Shown: positions 16,864-25,795 of the stretch, piece after piece
Numbering within the stretch: position 1 is the stretch's first letter
Layout of the letters: every line of letters starts with the position of its first letter
NCBI RefSeq assembly: GCF_000516555.1
Contig: NZ_AZSJ01000003.1
Location: forward strand, 2,041,302-2,105,301
Direction: 5' to 3'
Origin: Afipia sp. P52-10
GTDB lineage: Bacteria; Pseudomonadota; Alphaproteobacteria; Rhizobiales; Xanthobacteraceae
DNA: 64,000 nt
Notes under the pieces: model-generated
What the model was told of the DNA's origin: nothing
Database searches by the model: none
What the model saw: the letters and a program-made list of their open reading frames with translations, nothing else
Translations under genes and position numbers: made by a program

Positions 16864-19053
16864 ATGCCGTCGTATCGGCCAAAGACAACAAGCGGCGCGA
16901 AACTCCAACGCCGCGTCCGGCGCGCCCATCGCGCCTGTCTGCCCAAAGCAGGTGGCAAGGTTCTGAAGACCTCGCGTGAGATCGGTGAAATCGTCCGCAA
17001 GCGCGCCGAAGCCGAGAGGGCGGTTGCCGAATCCCGCCTCGCCCATGAACGGCTGCGCGAGGCGATCGACATTCTGCCGCAGGGCATCGTGTTTCTCGAT
17101 GCCGAAGGCCGCTACATTCTCTGGAACAAGAAATACGCCGAGATCTATCACGCCACCTCCGACCTGTTCAGGACCGGCGCCAAGCTGGAGGACACGCTGC
17201 GCGTCGGCGTCGCCCGCGGCGACTATCCTGATGCGGCCGGCCGCGAGGAGGCCTGGCTCAACGAACGGCTGCAGCGGCTCTATCGTCCGGGCGAGCGCCA
17301 CGAGCAGAAGCTGACCGACGGCCGTGTCATCCTGATCGAGGAGCGCTTGACCGGTGACGGCGGCGTGGTCGGTCTGCGCGTCGACATCACCGAACTGAAG
17401 CAGCGGGAGGAGTCGTTCCGCCTGTTGTTCGAAGGCAATCCGGTGCCGATGATCGTCTGCGCGCTCGACGACGAAAGCGTGCTTGCGGTCAACGATGCGG
17501 CGGTCGACCACTACGGCTACGATCGCGGCGCCTTCGAATGCATGAACATTCGCAACCTGCAGGCGTTCGAGGCGGAAGCGCCCTGGAGCAGCGAGCAGGC
17601 GAGCGACGAGCGCGCCGCGCGCGTCTGGAAGCATGTCAAGGCGGACGGAAGTCTGATCGACGTCGCGATCTACTCGCGCCAGCTGATGCATGAAAACCGG
17701 CCGGCGATGCTGCTGGCACTGATGGACATCACCGAGCGCAAGCGCGCCGAGGCGCGGCTCGCCTTCATGTCGCAGCACGACGGATTGACCGGCCTGCCGA
17801 ACCGCGCGATGCTGCGCGAGCGGCTCGACGACCTGCTGGTGCTGACACGGCGCAGTGGTCAAAAGGTTGCGGTGCTGTGCATCGATCTCGACGGCTTCAA
17901 AGTCATCAACGATGCGTTGGGCCACGGCGTCGGCGACCGGCTGCTGTGCGGCGTGTCGAAGCGGCTGCGTTCGTCCCTGCGCGAGGAGGACTTCATCGCC
18001 CGTCTCGGCGCCGACGAATTCGTCGTCATCCAGCAGGGGATCGCGCGGCCGGAAGATGCGGGGCTGACGGCGCAGCGGCTGATCGACGTGATCGGCGAGC
18101 CATATCTGATCGAAGGGCACACGGTCGTCGTCACGGCGAGTGCCGGCATCGCCATCGCGCCCGGCGACGGCGACAGCGCCGATACGCTGTTGAAGAACGC
18201 GGATCTCGCGCTGTCGCGGTCGAAGGCCGCCGCGCGCGGCACCTTCAGCTTCTTCGAAGCCGGCATGGATGCGAAAGCGCAGACGCGGCGCAAGCTCGAG
18301 GTCGATCTGCGTGCGGCGATCGAGGATTGCGTGCTGCGGCCGTATTATCAGCCGTTGATCGACCTGAGTTCCGGCCGCATCACCGGCTTCGAGGCGCTGG
18401 TGCGTTGGCCGCATCCGGAGCGCGGCATGGTTCCGCCGTCCGAGTTCATCCCGGTCGCCGAGGAGACCGGGCTTATCGGCCAGCTCGGCAGCGCGATCCT
18501 GCGCCGCGCCTGCAGCGAGGCCGCGCAATGGCCGGGCGATGCGCGGGTCGCCGTCAATCTGTCGCCCCTGCAATTCCGCAACGGCAACCTGCTCGCCGTC
18601 GTAATGGATGCGCTGAAGCAGTCCGGCTTGCCGGCAAGGCGGCTCGAACTCGAGATCACCGAAACGCTGCTGCTCGACAAGAGCGACCAGGTGCTCGCCA
18701 CGCTGCATGCGCTGCGGATGCTCGGCGTCCGCATGTCGATGGACGATTTCGGCACCGGCTATTCGTCGCTGAGCTATCTGCGCAGCTTCCCGTTCGACAA
18801 GATCAAGATCGATCAGACCTTCGTGCGGGGTCTCGCCGGCAATCAGGACGCGCAGGCGATCGTGCGGGCGATCGTCAGCCTCGGCCGCGGCCTCGGCGTC
18901 ACCGTCACGGCCGAAGGAATCGAAACCGAAGACGAGCTCGGCTGCCTGCGCCGGGAAGGCTGTCACGAAGGGCAGGGCTTCCTGTTCAGCAAGGCGCGTC
19001 CGCAGGAAGAGGTGCTGGCGATGATGGCGCGCCAGCAGCAGCTCGTCGCCTGA
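16864..19053 (+). CDS. PAS-PAS-GGDEF-EAL protein, cyclic di-GMP metabolism
   Basis: 729 residues from ATG 16864 (a GTG three codons upstream is possible). A basic N-terminus and short coiled region (RKRAEAERAVAESRLAHERL) precede two PAS domains (about 65-180 and 185-295), then GGDEF (about 300-460) and EAL (about 475-725). The diguanylate cyclase motif reads GADEF (residues 382-386), one change from GGDEF, while the product-inhibition site RxxD (REED) five residues before it is intact. The EAL domain keeps EALVRW (510-515) and DDFGTGYSSLSYL, so phosphodiesterase activity is likely. No membrane span is seen, so it is cytoplasmic. It controls motility/biofilm switching in general. Confidence 0.93.
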   Translation: MPSYRPKTTSGAKLQRRVRRAHRACLPKAGGKVLKTSREIGEIVRKRAEAERAVAESRLAHERLREAIDILPQGIVFLDAEGRYILWNKKYAEIYHATSDLFRTGAKLEDTLRVGVARGDYPDAAGREEAWLNERLQRLYRPGERHEQKLTDGRVILIEERLTGDGGVVGLRVDITELKQREESFRLLFEGNPVPMIVCALDDESVLAVNDAAVDHYGYDRGAFECMNIRNLQAFEAEAPWSSEQASDERAARVWKHVKADGSLIDVAIYSRQLMHENRPAMLLALMDITERKRAEARLAFMSQHDGLTGLPNRAMLRERLDDLLVLTRRSGQKVAVLCIDLDGFKVINDALGHGVGDRLLCGVSKRLRSSLREEDFIARLGADEFVVIQQGIARPEDAGLTAQRLIDVIGEPYLIEGHTVVVTASAGIAIAPGDGDSADTLLKNADLALSRSKAAARGTFSFFEAGMDAKAQTRRKLEVDLRAAIEDCVLRPYYQPLIDLSSGRITGFEALVRWPHPERGMVPPSEFIPVAEETGLIGQLGSAILRRACSEAAQWPGDARVAVNLSPLQFRNGNLLAVVMDALKQSGLPARRLELEITETLLLDKSDQVLATLHALRMLGVRMSMDDFGTGYSSLSYLRSFPFDKIKIDQTFVRGLAGNQDAQAIVRAIVSLGRGLGVTVTAEGIETEDELGCLRREGCHEGQGFLFSKARPQEEVLAMMARQQQLVA

Positions 19054-19114
19054 TCAGGGCCGCCGGTTCGTCTCGGTGCATGCGCTGATCGAAGACCCGT
19101 TACATGTGTCGGGA

Positions 19115-19420
19115 TCAGGCCCGTGCGCGCCGTTTGCGCGTCGCTGCAGCCTTCTTTGCCGAACGTGACCGTGCCGCCGCCGGCCGCTGCGCCGAAGCCC
19201 TGCCGCCGATCCGTCCGCCGCGTTTGGCTGACACCTTGGTATCCTTCACCCCGCGACCGGAGCCGCTCTTGTTGCCACCGCCGCTTTCGCGATTCACGGT
19301 CGCCCATGCTCTGCGTTCGGCTTCCTTCTTGCGAACGCCACGCTTCTCGTAACCTTCCTCGATGTGCTCGGCCTTGCGCTTTTGTTTGTCCGTATATGCC
19401 GACTTGTCTCCGCGGGGCAT
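19115..19420 (-). CDS. small basic protein of the MPRGDKS family (often annotated plasmid stabilization protein), stress-type promoter
   Basis: 101 residues, start MPRGDKSAYTDKQKRKAEH. The N-terminal half (EEGYEKRGVRKKEAERRAWATVN) is a conserved alphaproteobacterial module, and SGGGNKSGSGRG follows. The tail is a Lys/Arg/Ala-rich, histone-like extension (AAARSRSAKKAAATRKRRARA). The plasmid-stabilization label is unverified; the composition suggests DNA or nucleoid association. I chose ATG 19420, preceded by AAAGGATC. An EcfG-type promoter lies 55-80 bases upstream, so it probably belongs to the general stress response. Confidence 0.85.
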   Translation of the reverse strand: MPRGDKSAYTDKQKRKAEHIEEGYEKRGVRKKEAERRAWATVNRESGGGNKSGSGRGVKDTKVSAKRGGRIGGRASAQRPAAARSRSAKKAAATRKRRARA

Positions 19421-19474
19421 GGCGCTGATCCTTTCGTTGATGGCTGAGCGTTGAGTGCCGAGTTGCTTCGTCGG

Positions 19475-19499
19475 AACGCGGTATCGGCCCGCAGGTTCC
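19475..19499 (-). promoter_or_regulatory. EcfG (general stress sigma factor) promoter
   Basis: Read on the minus strand, GGAAC (19499-19495) and CGTT (19478-19475) are separated by exactly 16 bases, a perfect match to the alphaproteobacterial EcfG consensus GGAAC-N16/17-CGTT. Transcription would start near 19466, giving a leader of about 45 bases to the ATG at 19420. Confidence 0.8.
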
Positions 19500-19867
19500 T
19501 CATGGCGATGCACACGCGCTGTCCGGCAACCGCCAACATCCGCTTCATCGAAGGCGGTCGGCTTTGCCCCGGTTGCATCCGCTGCGCCGCTCCATCAGCG
19601 TGTTCTCGGTGGGGCCGAGCCCGCTCGCCACGGACTGCCACCCTACGGCGTGTCGGTATCTTGCCACAGGCCAACATCAAATCCTGGAGCTTCTAGGAAA
19701 ATAATCTACGACGGCCCTGGGAGCAGGAGCAAGCGTTCCGGTATTTGCAAGGCCGTGCACAGGCTCGCATCGGTAAGCTGAGTGAGCGTGCATGCATGCG
19801 GTGAAGTTGCGCTGCAACGCGGATGGCCCGCAACGATGGCTGTTCCATCAATTGTCGCGGCGCGATC

Positions 19868-19892
19868 GGAACGTTCAGCGGCAGCGATGGTT
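19868..19892 (+). promoter_or_regulatory. possible EcfG-like promoter of the small secreted protein gene
   Basis: GGAAC-N16-GGTT differs from the consensus only in the first base of the -10 element. Its position predicts a start site near 19900 with a leader of about 25 bases containing AAGGAGG, which is geometrically sensible. One mismatch in a four-base box makes this tentative. Confidence 0.35.
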
Positions 19893-19923
19893 AGCCGGGC
19901 ACCGAAACCTCAAGGAGGCGATG

Positions 19924-20244
19924 ATGAACAAACTTGCAGTTTCTCTCGCGGCCGGTGCCGCCGCCCTGTTCGTCAGCACGGTCGTCAGCCCGGTGAACGC
20001 GGCTCCGCTGATGCCCACCTCGCCTGCGATCGACAATGGCGTCGAGAACGTGCGGCTGGTGTGTAACGAGTGGGGCCGCTGCTGGCGCGAACGCGGGCCG
20101 CGCTACGGCTATCGCGGATCGTATGGCTACTACGCGCCGGATTACGGTTACGGCTATCGACGCTCACACTACTACAATCGACCGGGCGTCTATTTCGGCG
20201 GGCCGGGTGTGAGCTTCGGCTTCGGCGTCGGCCCGAGCTGGTAA
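19924..20244 (+). CDS. small secreted Tyr/Gly-rich protein
   Basis: 106 residues with an N-terminal signal peptide (MNKLAVSLAAGAAALFVST, cleavage likely after VNAA). The mature part has two cysteines (VCNEWGRCW) and then a Tyr/Gly/Arg-rich tail (YGYRGSYGYYAPDYGYGYR) ending in Gly-Pro-rich sequence. Such short secreted proteins are common in Rhizobiales and lack a defined function; a surface or envelope role is likely. AAGGAGG at 19911-19917 favours the second ATG (19924) over 19921. A strong terminator follows. Confidence 0.85.
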   Translation: MNKLAVSLAAGAAALFVSTVVSPVNAAPLMPTSPAIDNGVENVRLVCNEWGRCWRERGPRYGYRGSYGYYAPDYGYGYRRSHYYNRPGVYFGGPGVSFGFGVGPSW

Positions 20245-20265
20245 CGCACTCGCCCATCATGCAGT

Positions 20266-20297
20266 AAAGCCCCGGCGAAAGCCGGGGCTTTGTCGTT
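20266..20297 (+). terminator. rho-independent terminator after the small secreted protein gene
   Basis: An 11-bp perfect stem (AAAGCCCCGGC at 20266-20276 pairing with GCCGGGGCTTT at 20281-20291) closed by a GAAA tetraloop and followed by a T-rich stretch. It ends the gene stopping at 20244. Confidence 0.92.
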
Positions 20298-20379
20298 TGT
20301 GCAAGCCGAAGATCGGCGGTCGCTCGATCCTTCGCTCAATCGGAAGTTATGCCGCAGGAAGAGAATCGTGATGTTCGCA

Positions 20380-20403
20380 ATGGTTCGATCTTGATCGAAC
20401 CAT
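20380..20403. promoter_or_regulatory. 24-bp perfect palindrome upstream of MFS transporter, candidate operator
   Basis: ATGGTTCGATC (20380-20390) and GATCGAACCAT (20393-20403) are exact reverse complements separated by TT. The site is 50-73 bases before the transporter ATG, where an operator overlapping the promoter would be expected. No dedicated regulator gene is adjacent. Confidence 0.6.
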
Positions 20404-20452
20404 GAATCGACGGTGCATGCTATGCAGTCGCCCGGACGGGTAAGGCAGCAGC

Positions 20453-21658
20453 ATGACAAAGATGTTCTACGGCTGGCGGATCGTGGCGGCTTGCCTCGCC
20501 GTCAATCTGCTCGGCAATGCCTTCGGTCTGTTCGGCGTCGGTGTCTACATGCACGCGCTTGCCGAAACAAAGGGCTGGCCGGTCGCCGACATTTCGGTTG
20601 GCTTGACCCTGTTCTTCGTCGTCAGTGCCGCTCTGCAATGGCTGGTGGGCCGAACCATCGGCCGCGTCGGGCCGAAGCCGGTGATCGCTGTCGGCGCCTT
20701 GTCGATGGCGACCGCGCTTGTCGGGCTCGGCCGTGTGCCAAGCCTCGGCGCAGCGTGGCTGGCCTTCGCCGTGATGGGGATATCATGGGCCTGCCTTTCC
20801 GTCACTGCGATCACCACCATTCTCGCGCCGTGGTTTGAAAAGCGCCAGGGGCGGGCGGCGTCGATCGCGTCGCTCGGCGCCAACATTGGCGGTATCGTCG
20901 GCGCGCCGGTCCTGTTGTTCGGCATTGCCCATCTCGGTCTTGGCCCGACGGCTTTGATGGCCGCGATCGTGAGCCTCGTCGTGCTGTTGCCGCTCGCAGT
21001 TTTCGTGTTGAAGCGGTCGCCACAGGAGCTGGGCTTGTTCCCCGACGGCGCTGCGCAGGCGCCGGTGCGGTCCGTCGATGAGCCGTATTGGACATTCGCC
21101 GGCGCGATCCGGAGCGTCGGGCTCTGGACAGTCGTCATCGCCTTCAGCTTCGTGATGATGGTGCAGATCGGATTTCTGACGCACCAGGTCTCGTTTCTGT
21201 CGCTGACGATGTCGCCGCTGATGGTATCGTTGACGGTGGCGATAACGGCGGCCGCGGCGCTGACAGGCCGTCTTGCCCTGGCGCAGTTCGCCGACAGAAT
21301 CGATCAGCGGGTGATCGCGGCGAGCGTGTTTACGCTGGCGGCAACGACCTTCACGACACTTGCCGTTGTCAAGGCGGCCTGGCTGTTGGTCGCCGCGAGC
21401 ATCGTCTTCGGGCTGACGGTGGGCAACACGACCATTCTCGCGCCGATCATCACCCGGCGTGAATTCGGCGCAGCCGTCTTCGGCACGGTGTTCGGCTTCG
21501 CATCGACGATCATTCAACTCGCCACCGCGTTGGGCCCGAGCTTCTACGGCTTCATGCGCGAGGCGACGGCGTCCTATCAGGCGCCGCTGTTGATCGCTGC
21601 CGGTTTCGACGTGATTGCCGCGTGCGTGATCCTGAGCGGGCGCCGCCGTGCGCGATGA
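20453..21658 (+). CDS. MFS transporter (monocarboxylate/OFA-like)
   Basis: 401 residues with twelve hydrophobic helices. It starts MTKMFYGWRIVAACLAVNLL, a start typical of the oxalate/formate and monocarboxylate branch of the MFS. GRTIGRVGPKPVIAVGALSM is the loop 2-3 motif, and WFEKRQGRAASIASLGANIGG lies in the loop 4-5 region seen in that branch. A carboxylate substrate is a reasonable guess only. A perfect palindrome lies upstream. The stop directly abuts the stop of lepA on the opposite strand. Confidence 0.88.
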   Translation: MTKMFYGWRIVAACLAVNLLGNAFGLFGVGVYMHALAETKGWPVADISVGLTLFFVVSAALQWLVGRTIGRVGPKPVIAVGALSMATALVGLGRVPSLGAAWLAFAVMGISWACLSVTAITTILAPWFEKRQGRAASIASLGANIGGIVGAPVLLFGIAHLGLGPTALMAAIVSLVVLLPLAVFVLKRSPQELGLFPDGAAQAPVRSVDEPYWTFAGAIRSVGLWTVVIAFSFVMMVQIGFLTHQVSFLSLTMSPLMVSLTVAITAAAALTGRLALAQFADRIDQRVIAASVFTLAATTFTTLAVVKAAWLLVAASIVFGLTVGNTTILAPIITRREFGAAVFGTVFGFASTIIQLATALGPSFYGFMREATASYQAPLLIAAGFDVIAACVILSGRRRAR

Positions 21659-23470
21659 TCAGCTATCGACCTTGAGCGCGGCGATGAAGGCCTCCTGCGG
21701 GATGTCGACCTTGCCGAACTGCCGCATCTTCTTCTTGCCTTCCTTCTGCTTCTCCAGCAGCTTGCGCTTGCGGGTGATGTCGCCGCCGTAGCACTTCGCG
21801 GTGACGTCCTTGCGCAGCGCGCGCACGGTTTCGCGCGCGATCACCTTGCCGCCGATCGCCGCCTGGATCGGAATCTGGAACATGTGCGGCGGGATCAGCT
21901 CCTTCATCTTCTCGACCATGGCGCGGCCGCGGCCTTCGGCGCGGGTGCGATGCACCAGCATCGACAGCGCGTCCACCGGCTCGCCGTTGACCAGGATCTG
22001 CATCTTGACGAGGTCGGCGGTGCGATAGTCGGTCAGGTGATAATCGAACGAGGCGTAGCCCTTCGACACCGACTTCAGCCGGTCGTAGAAGTCGAACACC
22101 ACTTCGTTGAGCGGCAGCTCGTACTTCACCATCGCGCGCTGGCCGACATAGGTCAGCTCTTTCTGATTGCCGCGCCGGTCCTGGCAAAGCTTCAGCACGC
22201 TGCCGAGATACTCGTCAGGAGTGAGGATCGTCGCTTCGATCCACGGCTCCTCGATCTCGGCGATCTTCACCACGTCCGGCATGTCCACCGGGTTGTGGAT
22301 CTCGAGTTCGCTGCCGTCGGTGAGCTTCATCTTGTAGATGACCGATGGCGCGGTCGCGATCAGGTTCAAGTTGAACTCGCGCGACAGCCGCTCCTGGATG
22401 ATCTCCAGATGCAACAGGCCGAGGAAGCCGCAGCGGAAGCCGAAGCCGAGCGCGGCCGAGGTCTCCATCTCGAAGGTGAAGCTCGCGTCGTTCAGGCGCA
22501 GCTTGCCCATGGCGCCGCGCAGCGTCTCGAAGTCGGCGGCGTCCACCGGGAACAGGCCGCAGAACACCACCGGGATCGCCGGGCGGAAGCCGGGCAGGGC
22601 GTCGGCGACCGGATGGCGGTCGTCGGTGATGGTGTCGCCGACGCGGGTGTCGGCGACCTCCTTGATCGAGGCGGTGATGAAGCCGATCTCGCCGGTGGTC
22701 AGCTCATCGACATTGACCATCTTCGGGGTGATGTAGCCGACGCGCTCCACCTCATAGGAGGCGTTGGTGCCCATCATGCGGATGCGCTGGCCCTTCTTCA
22801 AGGTGCCATCCACCACCCGCACCAGCACGACGACGCCGAGATAGACGTCGTACCAGCTGTCCACCAGCAGCGCCTTCAGCGTCGCGTCCTTGTCGCCCTT
22901 CGGCGGCGGCAGGCGGTGCACGATCGCCTCCAGCACGTCCTCGATGCCGAGGCCGGTCTTGGCGGAGATCATCACCGCGTCGGACGCGTCGATGCCGATC
23001 ACGTCCTCGATCTGCTGCTTGATCTTGTCCGGCTCGGCGGCCGGCAGGTCGATCTTGTTGAGGACCGGAACGATCTCGTGGTTGTTGTCGAGTGCCTGAT
23101 AGACGTTGGCGAGGGTCTGCGCCTCGACGCCCTGGCTCGCGTCGACCACCAGCAGTGAGCCCTCGCAGGCGGCGAGCGAGCGCGACACCTCATAGGCGAA
23201 GTCGACGTGGCCTGGCGTGTCGATCAGGTTCAGGACGTAGGTGTTGCCGTCCTTCGCCGGATAGCGCAGGCGGACGGTCTGCGCCTTAATGGTGATGCCG
23301 CGCTCGCGCTCGATGTCCATCGAGTCGAGCACTTGCTCCTTGCCCGCCATCTCGCGGTCGGACAGCCCGCCGGTCAGCTGGATCAGCCGGTCGGCCAGCG
23401 TCGACTTGCCATGGTCGATGTGGGCGACAATGGAGAAATTGCGGATGTTGGAAATGGGCGCGGCGCTCAT
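21659..23470 (-). CDS. lepA: elongation factor 4 (translational GTPase LepA)
   Basis: 603 residues, the usual length. The G domain shows G1 [10 protein letters not shown]2 [10 protein letters not shown]3 DTPGHVDF, G4 NKIDLP. The LepA-specific C-terminal domain ends [31 protein letters not shown]. It acts on the ribosome and affects translocation and assembly at the inner membrane. I chose ATG 23470 ([19 protein letters not shown]) because homologues begin there; an in-frame ATG at 23518 would add 16 residues unlike the family. Confidence 0.97.
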   Translation of the reverse strand: MSAAPISNIRNFSIVAHIDHGKSTLADRLIQLTGGLSDREMAGKEQVLDSMDIERERGITIKAQTVRLRYPAKDGNTYVLNLIDTPGHVDFAYEVSRSLAACEGSLLVVDASQGVEAQTLANVYQALDNNHEIVPVLNKIDLPAAEPDKIKQQIEDVIGIDASDAVMISAKTGLGIEDVLEAIVHRLPPPKGDKDATLKALLVDSWYDVYLGVVVLVRVVDGTLKKGQRIRMMGTNASYEVERVGYITPKMVNVDELTTGEIGFITASIKEVADTRVGDTITDDRHPVADALPGFRPAIPVVFCGLFPVDAADFETLRGAMGKLRLNDASFTFEMETSAALGFGFRCGFLGLLHLEIIQERLSREFNLNLIATAPSVIYKMKLTDGSELEIHNPVDMPDVVKIAEIEEPWIEATILTPDEYLGSVLKLCQDRRGNQKELTYVGQRAMVKYELPLNEVVFDFYDRLKSVSKGYASFDYHLTDYRTADLVKMQILVNGEPVDALSMLVHRTRAEGRGRAMVEKMKELIPPHMFQIPIQAAIGGKVIARETVRALRKDVTAKCYGGDITRKRKLLEKQKEGKKKMRQFGKVDIPQEAFIAALKVDS

Positions 23471-23664
23471 GCGCGCGGGATAGCACCGCGCCCCGGTAGC
23501 GGCAACCAGAGACGCCATTATTTTCAGCGGTTTGTGACGTGCGGGAGCGGTTGAATCCGCCGTCCGGTGCCGTTTGCCGCCGGCATGTCGGACAGAGGGG
23601 TTGTCCTTATCGTGCGGCGGCGCGAAGCAGAGACCAGCGGACCGGCTTGACGATATCTCGTGTT

Positions 23665-23679
23665 TGAGAAATTATCTCA
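23665..23679. promoter_or_regulatory. near-perfect palindrome just before the XRE-cupin start, candidate autoregulatory operator
   Basis: TGAGAAATTATCTCA is a 15-base palindrome with one mismatched pair, ending three bases before the ATG at 23683. A related half-site (ATATCTC) lies at 23653-23659. The position would block transcription or translation initiation when bound by the XRE protein. Confidence 0.5.
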
Positions 23680-23682
23680 TAT

Positions 23683-24252
23683 ATGGAAAGAGTCGACGTC
23701 TGGCAGGAAAACGATCGGAAACTGGCGCAGCGGCTGCGCGGCCTGCGCGGCGAAAGACGCTGGTCGCTTGACGATCTGGCCGCGCGCAGCGGCATCAGCC
23801 GCGCCACCCTGTCGCGGATGGAGAACAACGAGGTCAGCCCGTCGGCCTCGGTGCTCGGGCGGTTGTGTGCGGCCTATGGCCTGACGATGTCGCGGCTGCT
23901 GGCGCAGGTCGAGGGCGAGAGCGCGGCGCTGGTCGCACGCAAGGATCAGCCGCTCTGGATCGATCCGACGACCGGTTTTCGCCGCCGTTCGCTGTCGCCG
24001 CCGGCTCCCGAATTCGAATGCGAGCTGCTGGAATGCGAGCTGCCGGCCGGTATCAGCATCGCCTATGAGGCGCCTGCGCGACCGGGGCTGGAACACCATC
24101 TCTATTTGCGGGCCGGCGCGCTGGACCTCGTCATCGACGGGCGCGGCCATAAGCTCGCGCCTGGCGACTGCCTGCGCTACCGCCTGTACGGCGCGAGCGA
24201 GTTCCGCACGCCGAAGGGGCGCGGCGCGCATTATCTGCTGGTGGTTCGCTGA
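23683..24252 (+). CDS. XRE-family regulator with C-terminal cupin domain
   Basis: 189 residues. Residues 10-65 are a helix-turn-helix (LRGERRWSLDDLAARSGISRATLSRMENNEVSPSASVLGRLCAAYG is its extent), and residues about 100-185 form a cupin (LEHHLYLRAGALDLVIDGRGHKL, then PGDCLRYRLYG). This is the SutR/PuuR-like architecture in which the cupin senses a small molecule. The next gene, a GNAT acetyltransferase, starts 12 bases after its stop, so the pair is likely an operon whose regulator responds to the acetyltransferase substrate or product. No ribosome site is evident. Confidence 0.9.
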   Translation: MERVDVWQENDRKLAQRLRGLRGERRWSLDDLAARSGISRATLSRMENNEVSPSASVLGRLCAAYGLTMSRLLAQVEGESAALVARKDQPLWIDPTTGFRRRSLSPPAPEFECELLECELPAGISIAYEAPARPGLEHHLYLRAGALDLVIDGRGHKLAPGDCLRYRLYGASEFRTPKGRGAHYLLVVR

Positions 24253-24264
24253 GAGGCCATACGG

Positions 24265-24792
24265 ATGCTGACGATCGCGCGCCTGAGCGTTGCTGAACTG
24301 GAGGCGAACACCGAGGCGCTGGCGGACATCCTGCATGCCTGCGTCAACGCCGGCGCCGGTGTCGGCTTCGTGCAGCCGTTTCCCCTGCAGGCCGCGCGCG
24401 GGTTTTGGCGTGACAGCGTGCAGCCTGCTGCGGCGCGTGGGGTCCGCATCGTGCTTGCCGCGAGACTTGACGAGACGCTCGCGGGCACGGTGCAACTCGG
24501 CATCGACACCATGCCGAACCAGGTCCACCGCGCCGACGTGATGAAGCTGTTGGTGCATCCGACCTATCGGCGGCGCGGCATCGGCCGGGCGCTGATGAGT
24601 GAGGTCGAGCGCATTGCGCTCGGCCTGCAACGCACGCTGCTGACGCTCGACACCGTCACCGGCGACAAGGCGGAGCCGCTGTATCTCTCGCTCGGCTACA
24701 CCCTGGTCGGCTGCATCCCGAACTATGCGCGCTCGGCGCATGGTCGCGGCTTCGATGCGACCAGCATCATGTACAAGACGCTGGCTGCATGA
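24265..24792 (+). CDS. GNAT family N-acetyltransferase
   Basis: 175 residues, a single GNAT domain. The acetyl-CoA pyrophosphate-binding loop is VHPTYRRRGIGRALM (about residues 96-110), preceded by the beta strand HRADVMKLLV. The C-terminal strand GYTLVGCIPNYARSAHGRGFDATSIMYK is typical. The substrate is unknown; the coupled XRE-cupin gene suggests a small metabolite or antibiotic-like compound. Confidence 0.9.
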   Translation: MLTIARLSVAELEANTEALADILHACVNAGAGVGFVQPFPLQAARGFWRDSVQPAAARGVRIVLAARLDETLAGTVQLGIDTMPNQVHRADVMKLLVHPTYRRRGIGRALMSEVERIALGLQRTLLTLDTVTGDKAEPLYLSLGYTLVGCIPNYARSAHGRGFDATSIMYKTLAA

Positions 24793-24874
24793 GGTGTGCC
24801 AGTGCGGGCTCGATCGTTGCGGTTGGGTCGTTCTAGCTCGGATCGGCAGCGCTGCGGGGCGCTCGCGCGCGGCG

Positions 24875-25195
24875 TTATTCGTCTTCGCCGAACTTGTCGG
24901 TGATCAGAGCGGTCAACGCCTCCACCGCTTCGCGCGCCTGCGGCCCGGTGGCCGAGACGATGACGCTGGTGCCCGGGCCCGCTGCCAGCATCATCAGCCC
25001 CATGATGGAGCTGCCGCCGACGGTCTCGTTGTTACGGGTGACGGTGATGTCGGCATTGAAGCGTTCCGCCATCTGCACGAATTTCGCCGAGGCGCGCGCG
25101 TGCAGGCCGCGCTTGTTGGTGATGGGGATTTCGCGGACGACGGTCCCGCCCGAAGGATTGTTCACTGGTTCGCTGCCGCCGATCCCGTCGATCAT
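24875..25195 (-). CDS. ptsH: phosphocarrier protein HPr
   Basis: 106 residues. The phosphorylated histidine is in NKRGLHARASAKFVQ and the HprK target serine in ETVGGSSIMGLMMLAA. In alphaproteobacteria HPr belongs to a regulatory PTS rather than a sugar importer: EI-Ntr passes phosphate to HPr and EIIA, and HprK phosphorylates the serine. Its ATG overlaps the EIIA stop (ATGA), and the nearby hprK supports this role. EI is not in the window. Confidence 0.95.
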   Translation of the reverse strand: MIDGIGGSEPVNNPSGGTVVREIPITNKRGLHARASAKFVQMAERFNADITVTRNNETVGGSSIMGLMMLAAGPGTSVIVSATGPQAREAVEALTALITDKFGEDE

Positions 25196-25593
25196 TTGCC
25201 GGCGAGCACGCGGCTGGCGATGGTGACGTATTTGCGGCCGGCTTCCTGAGCCGCAGAAATCGCCTCCGGCAGCGGTCGGCTGTCGCGTACTTTCGCGAGT
25301 TTCACCAGCATCGGCAGGTTGATGCCGGCGAGCACCTCGACCTTCGGCCGGCTCATACACGAGATGGCCAGGTTCGATGGCGTACCGCCGAACATGTCGG
25401 TGAGGATTGCGACGCCATCGCCGCTGTCGACGCGCTTCACCGCCTCGATGATGTCACCGCGACACAGATCGGCATCGTCTTCGGCGCCGATCGTGATCGA
25501 CTCAATCTGCTTCTGCGGACCCATTACGTGTTCGAGCGCCGCTTTGAACTCGTCGGCGAGACGCCCGTGGGTCACAAGTACGAGACCAATCAT
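25192..25593 (-). CDS. PTS EIIA component, mannose family, regulatory
   Basis: 133 residues, a lone EIIA-Man domain. The active histidine is His9 in IGLVLVTHGRLADEF, and DMFGGTPSNLAIS is the second signature. No EIIB or EIIC partner is present, so it serves as a phosphate acceptor with regulatory outputs, as in other Rhizobiales. Start ATG 25593 is preceded by GAGGAG. It lies between hprK and ptsH on the same strand. Confidence 0.95.
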   Translation of the reverse strand: MIGLVLVTHGRLADEFKAALEHVMGPQKQIESITIGAEDDADLCRGDIIEAVKRVDSGDGVAILTDMFGGTPSNLAISCMSRPKVEVLAGINLPMLVKLAKVRDSRPLPEAISAAQEAGRKYVTIASRVLAGK

Positions 25594-25795
25594 AAAAGAC
25601 TCCTCGTGCGTGCGCTTGTTTGCACTGCACGAAAGGCGGACATCTTGACCATCCAGGTCACGGGTGCAAGGGGGCAAAATGCGCTTTGTGGCCCTGCTGT
25701 GGCGCTTGGGATACGTGCGACAGGTCGATGCCAAGCCGATAGTGGCGCTTATATGGTTACCAATTCCCTTCCGGCAATCGTCGAAAAGTCGCACC

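Larger units (their letters stand above)
19421..19923. other. intergenic region between two divergent small genes
   Basis: 503 bases. It holds the EcfG promoter of the left gene and a near-match for the right gene (GGAAC at 19868-19872, GGTT at 19889-19892, 16-base spacer). I see no supported gene in the middle. Confidence 0.6.

Noticed and set aside
23519-23682. Possible tRNA gene (GGTTGAATCC-like string) upstream of XRE-cupin
   Set aside because: No acceptor stem or anticodon arm could be paired around it.
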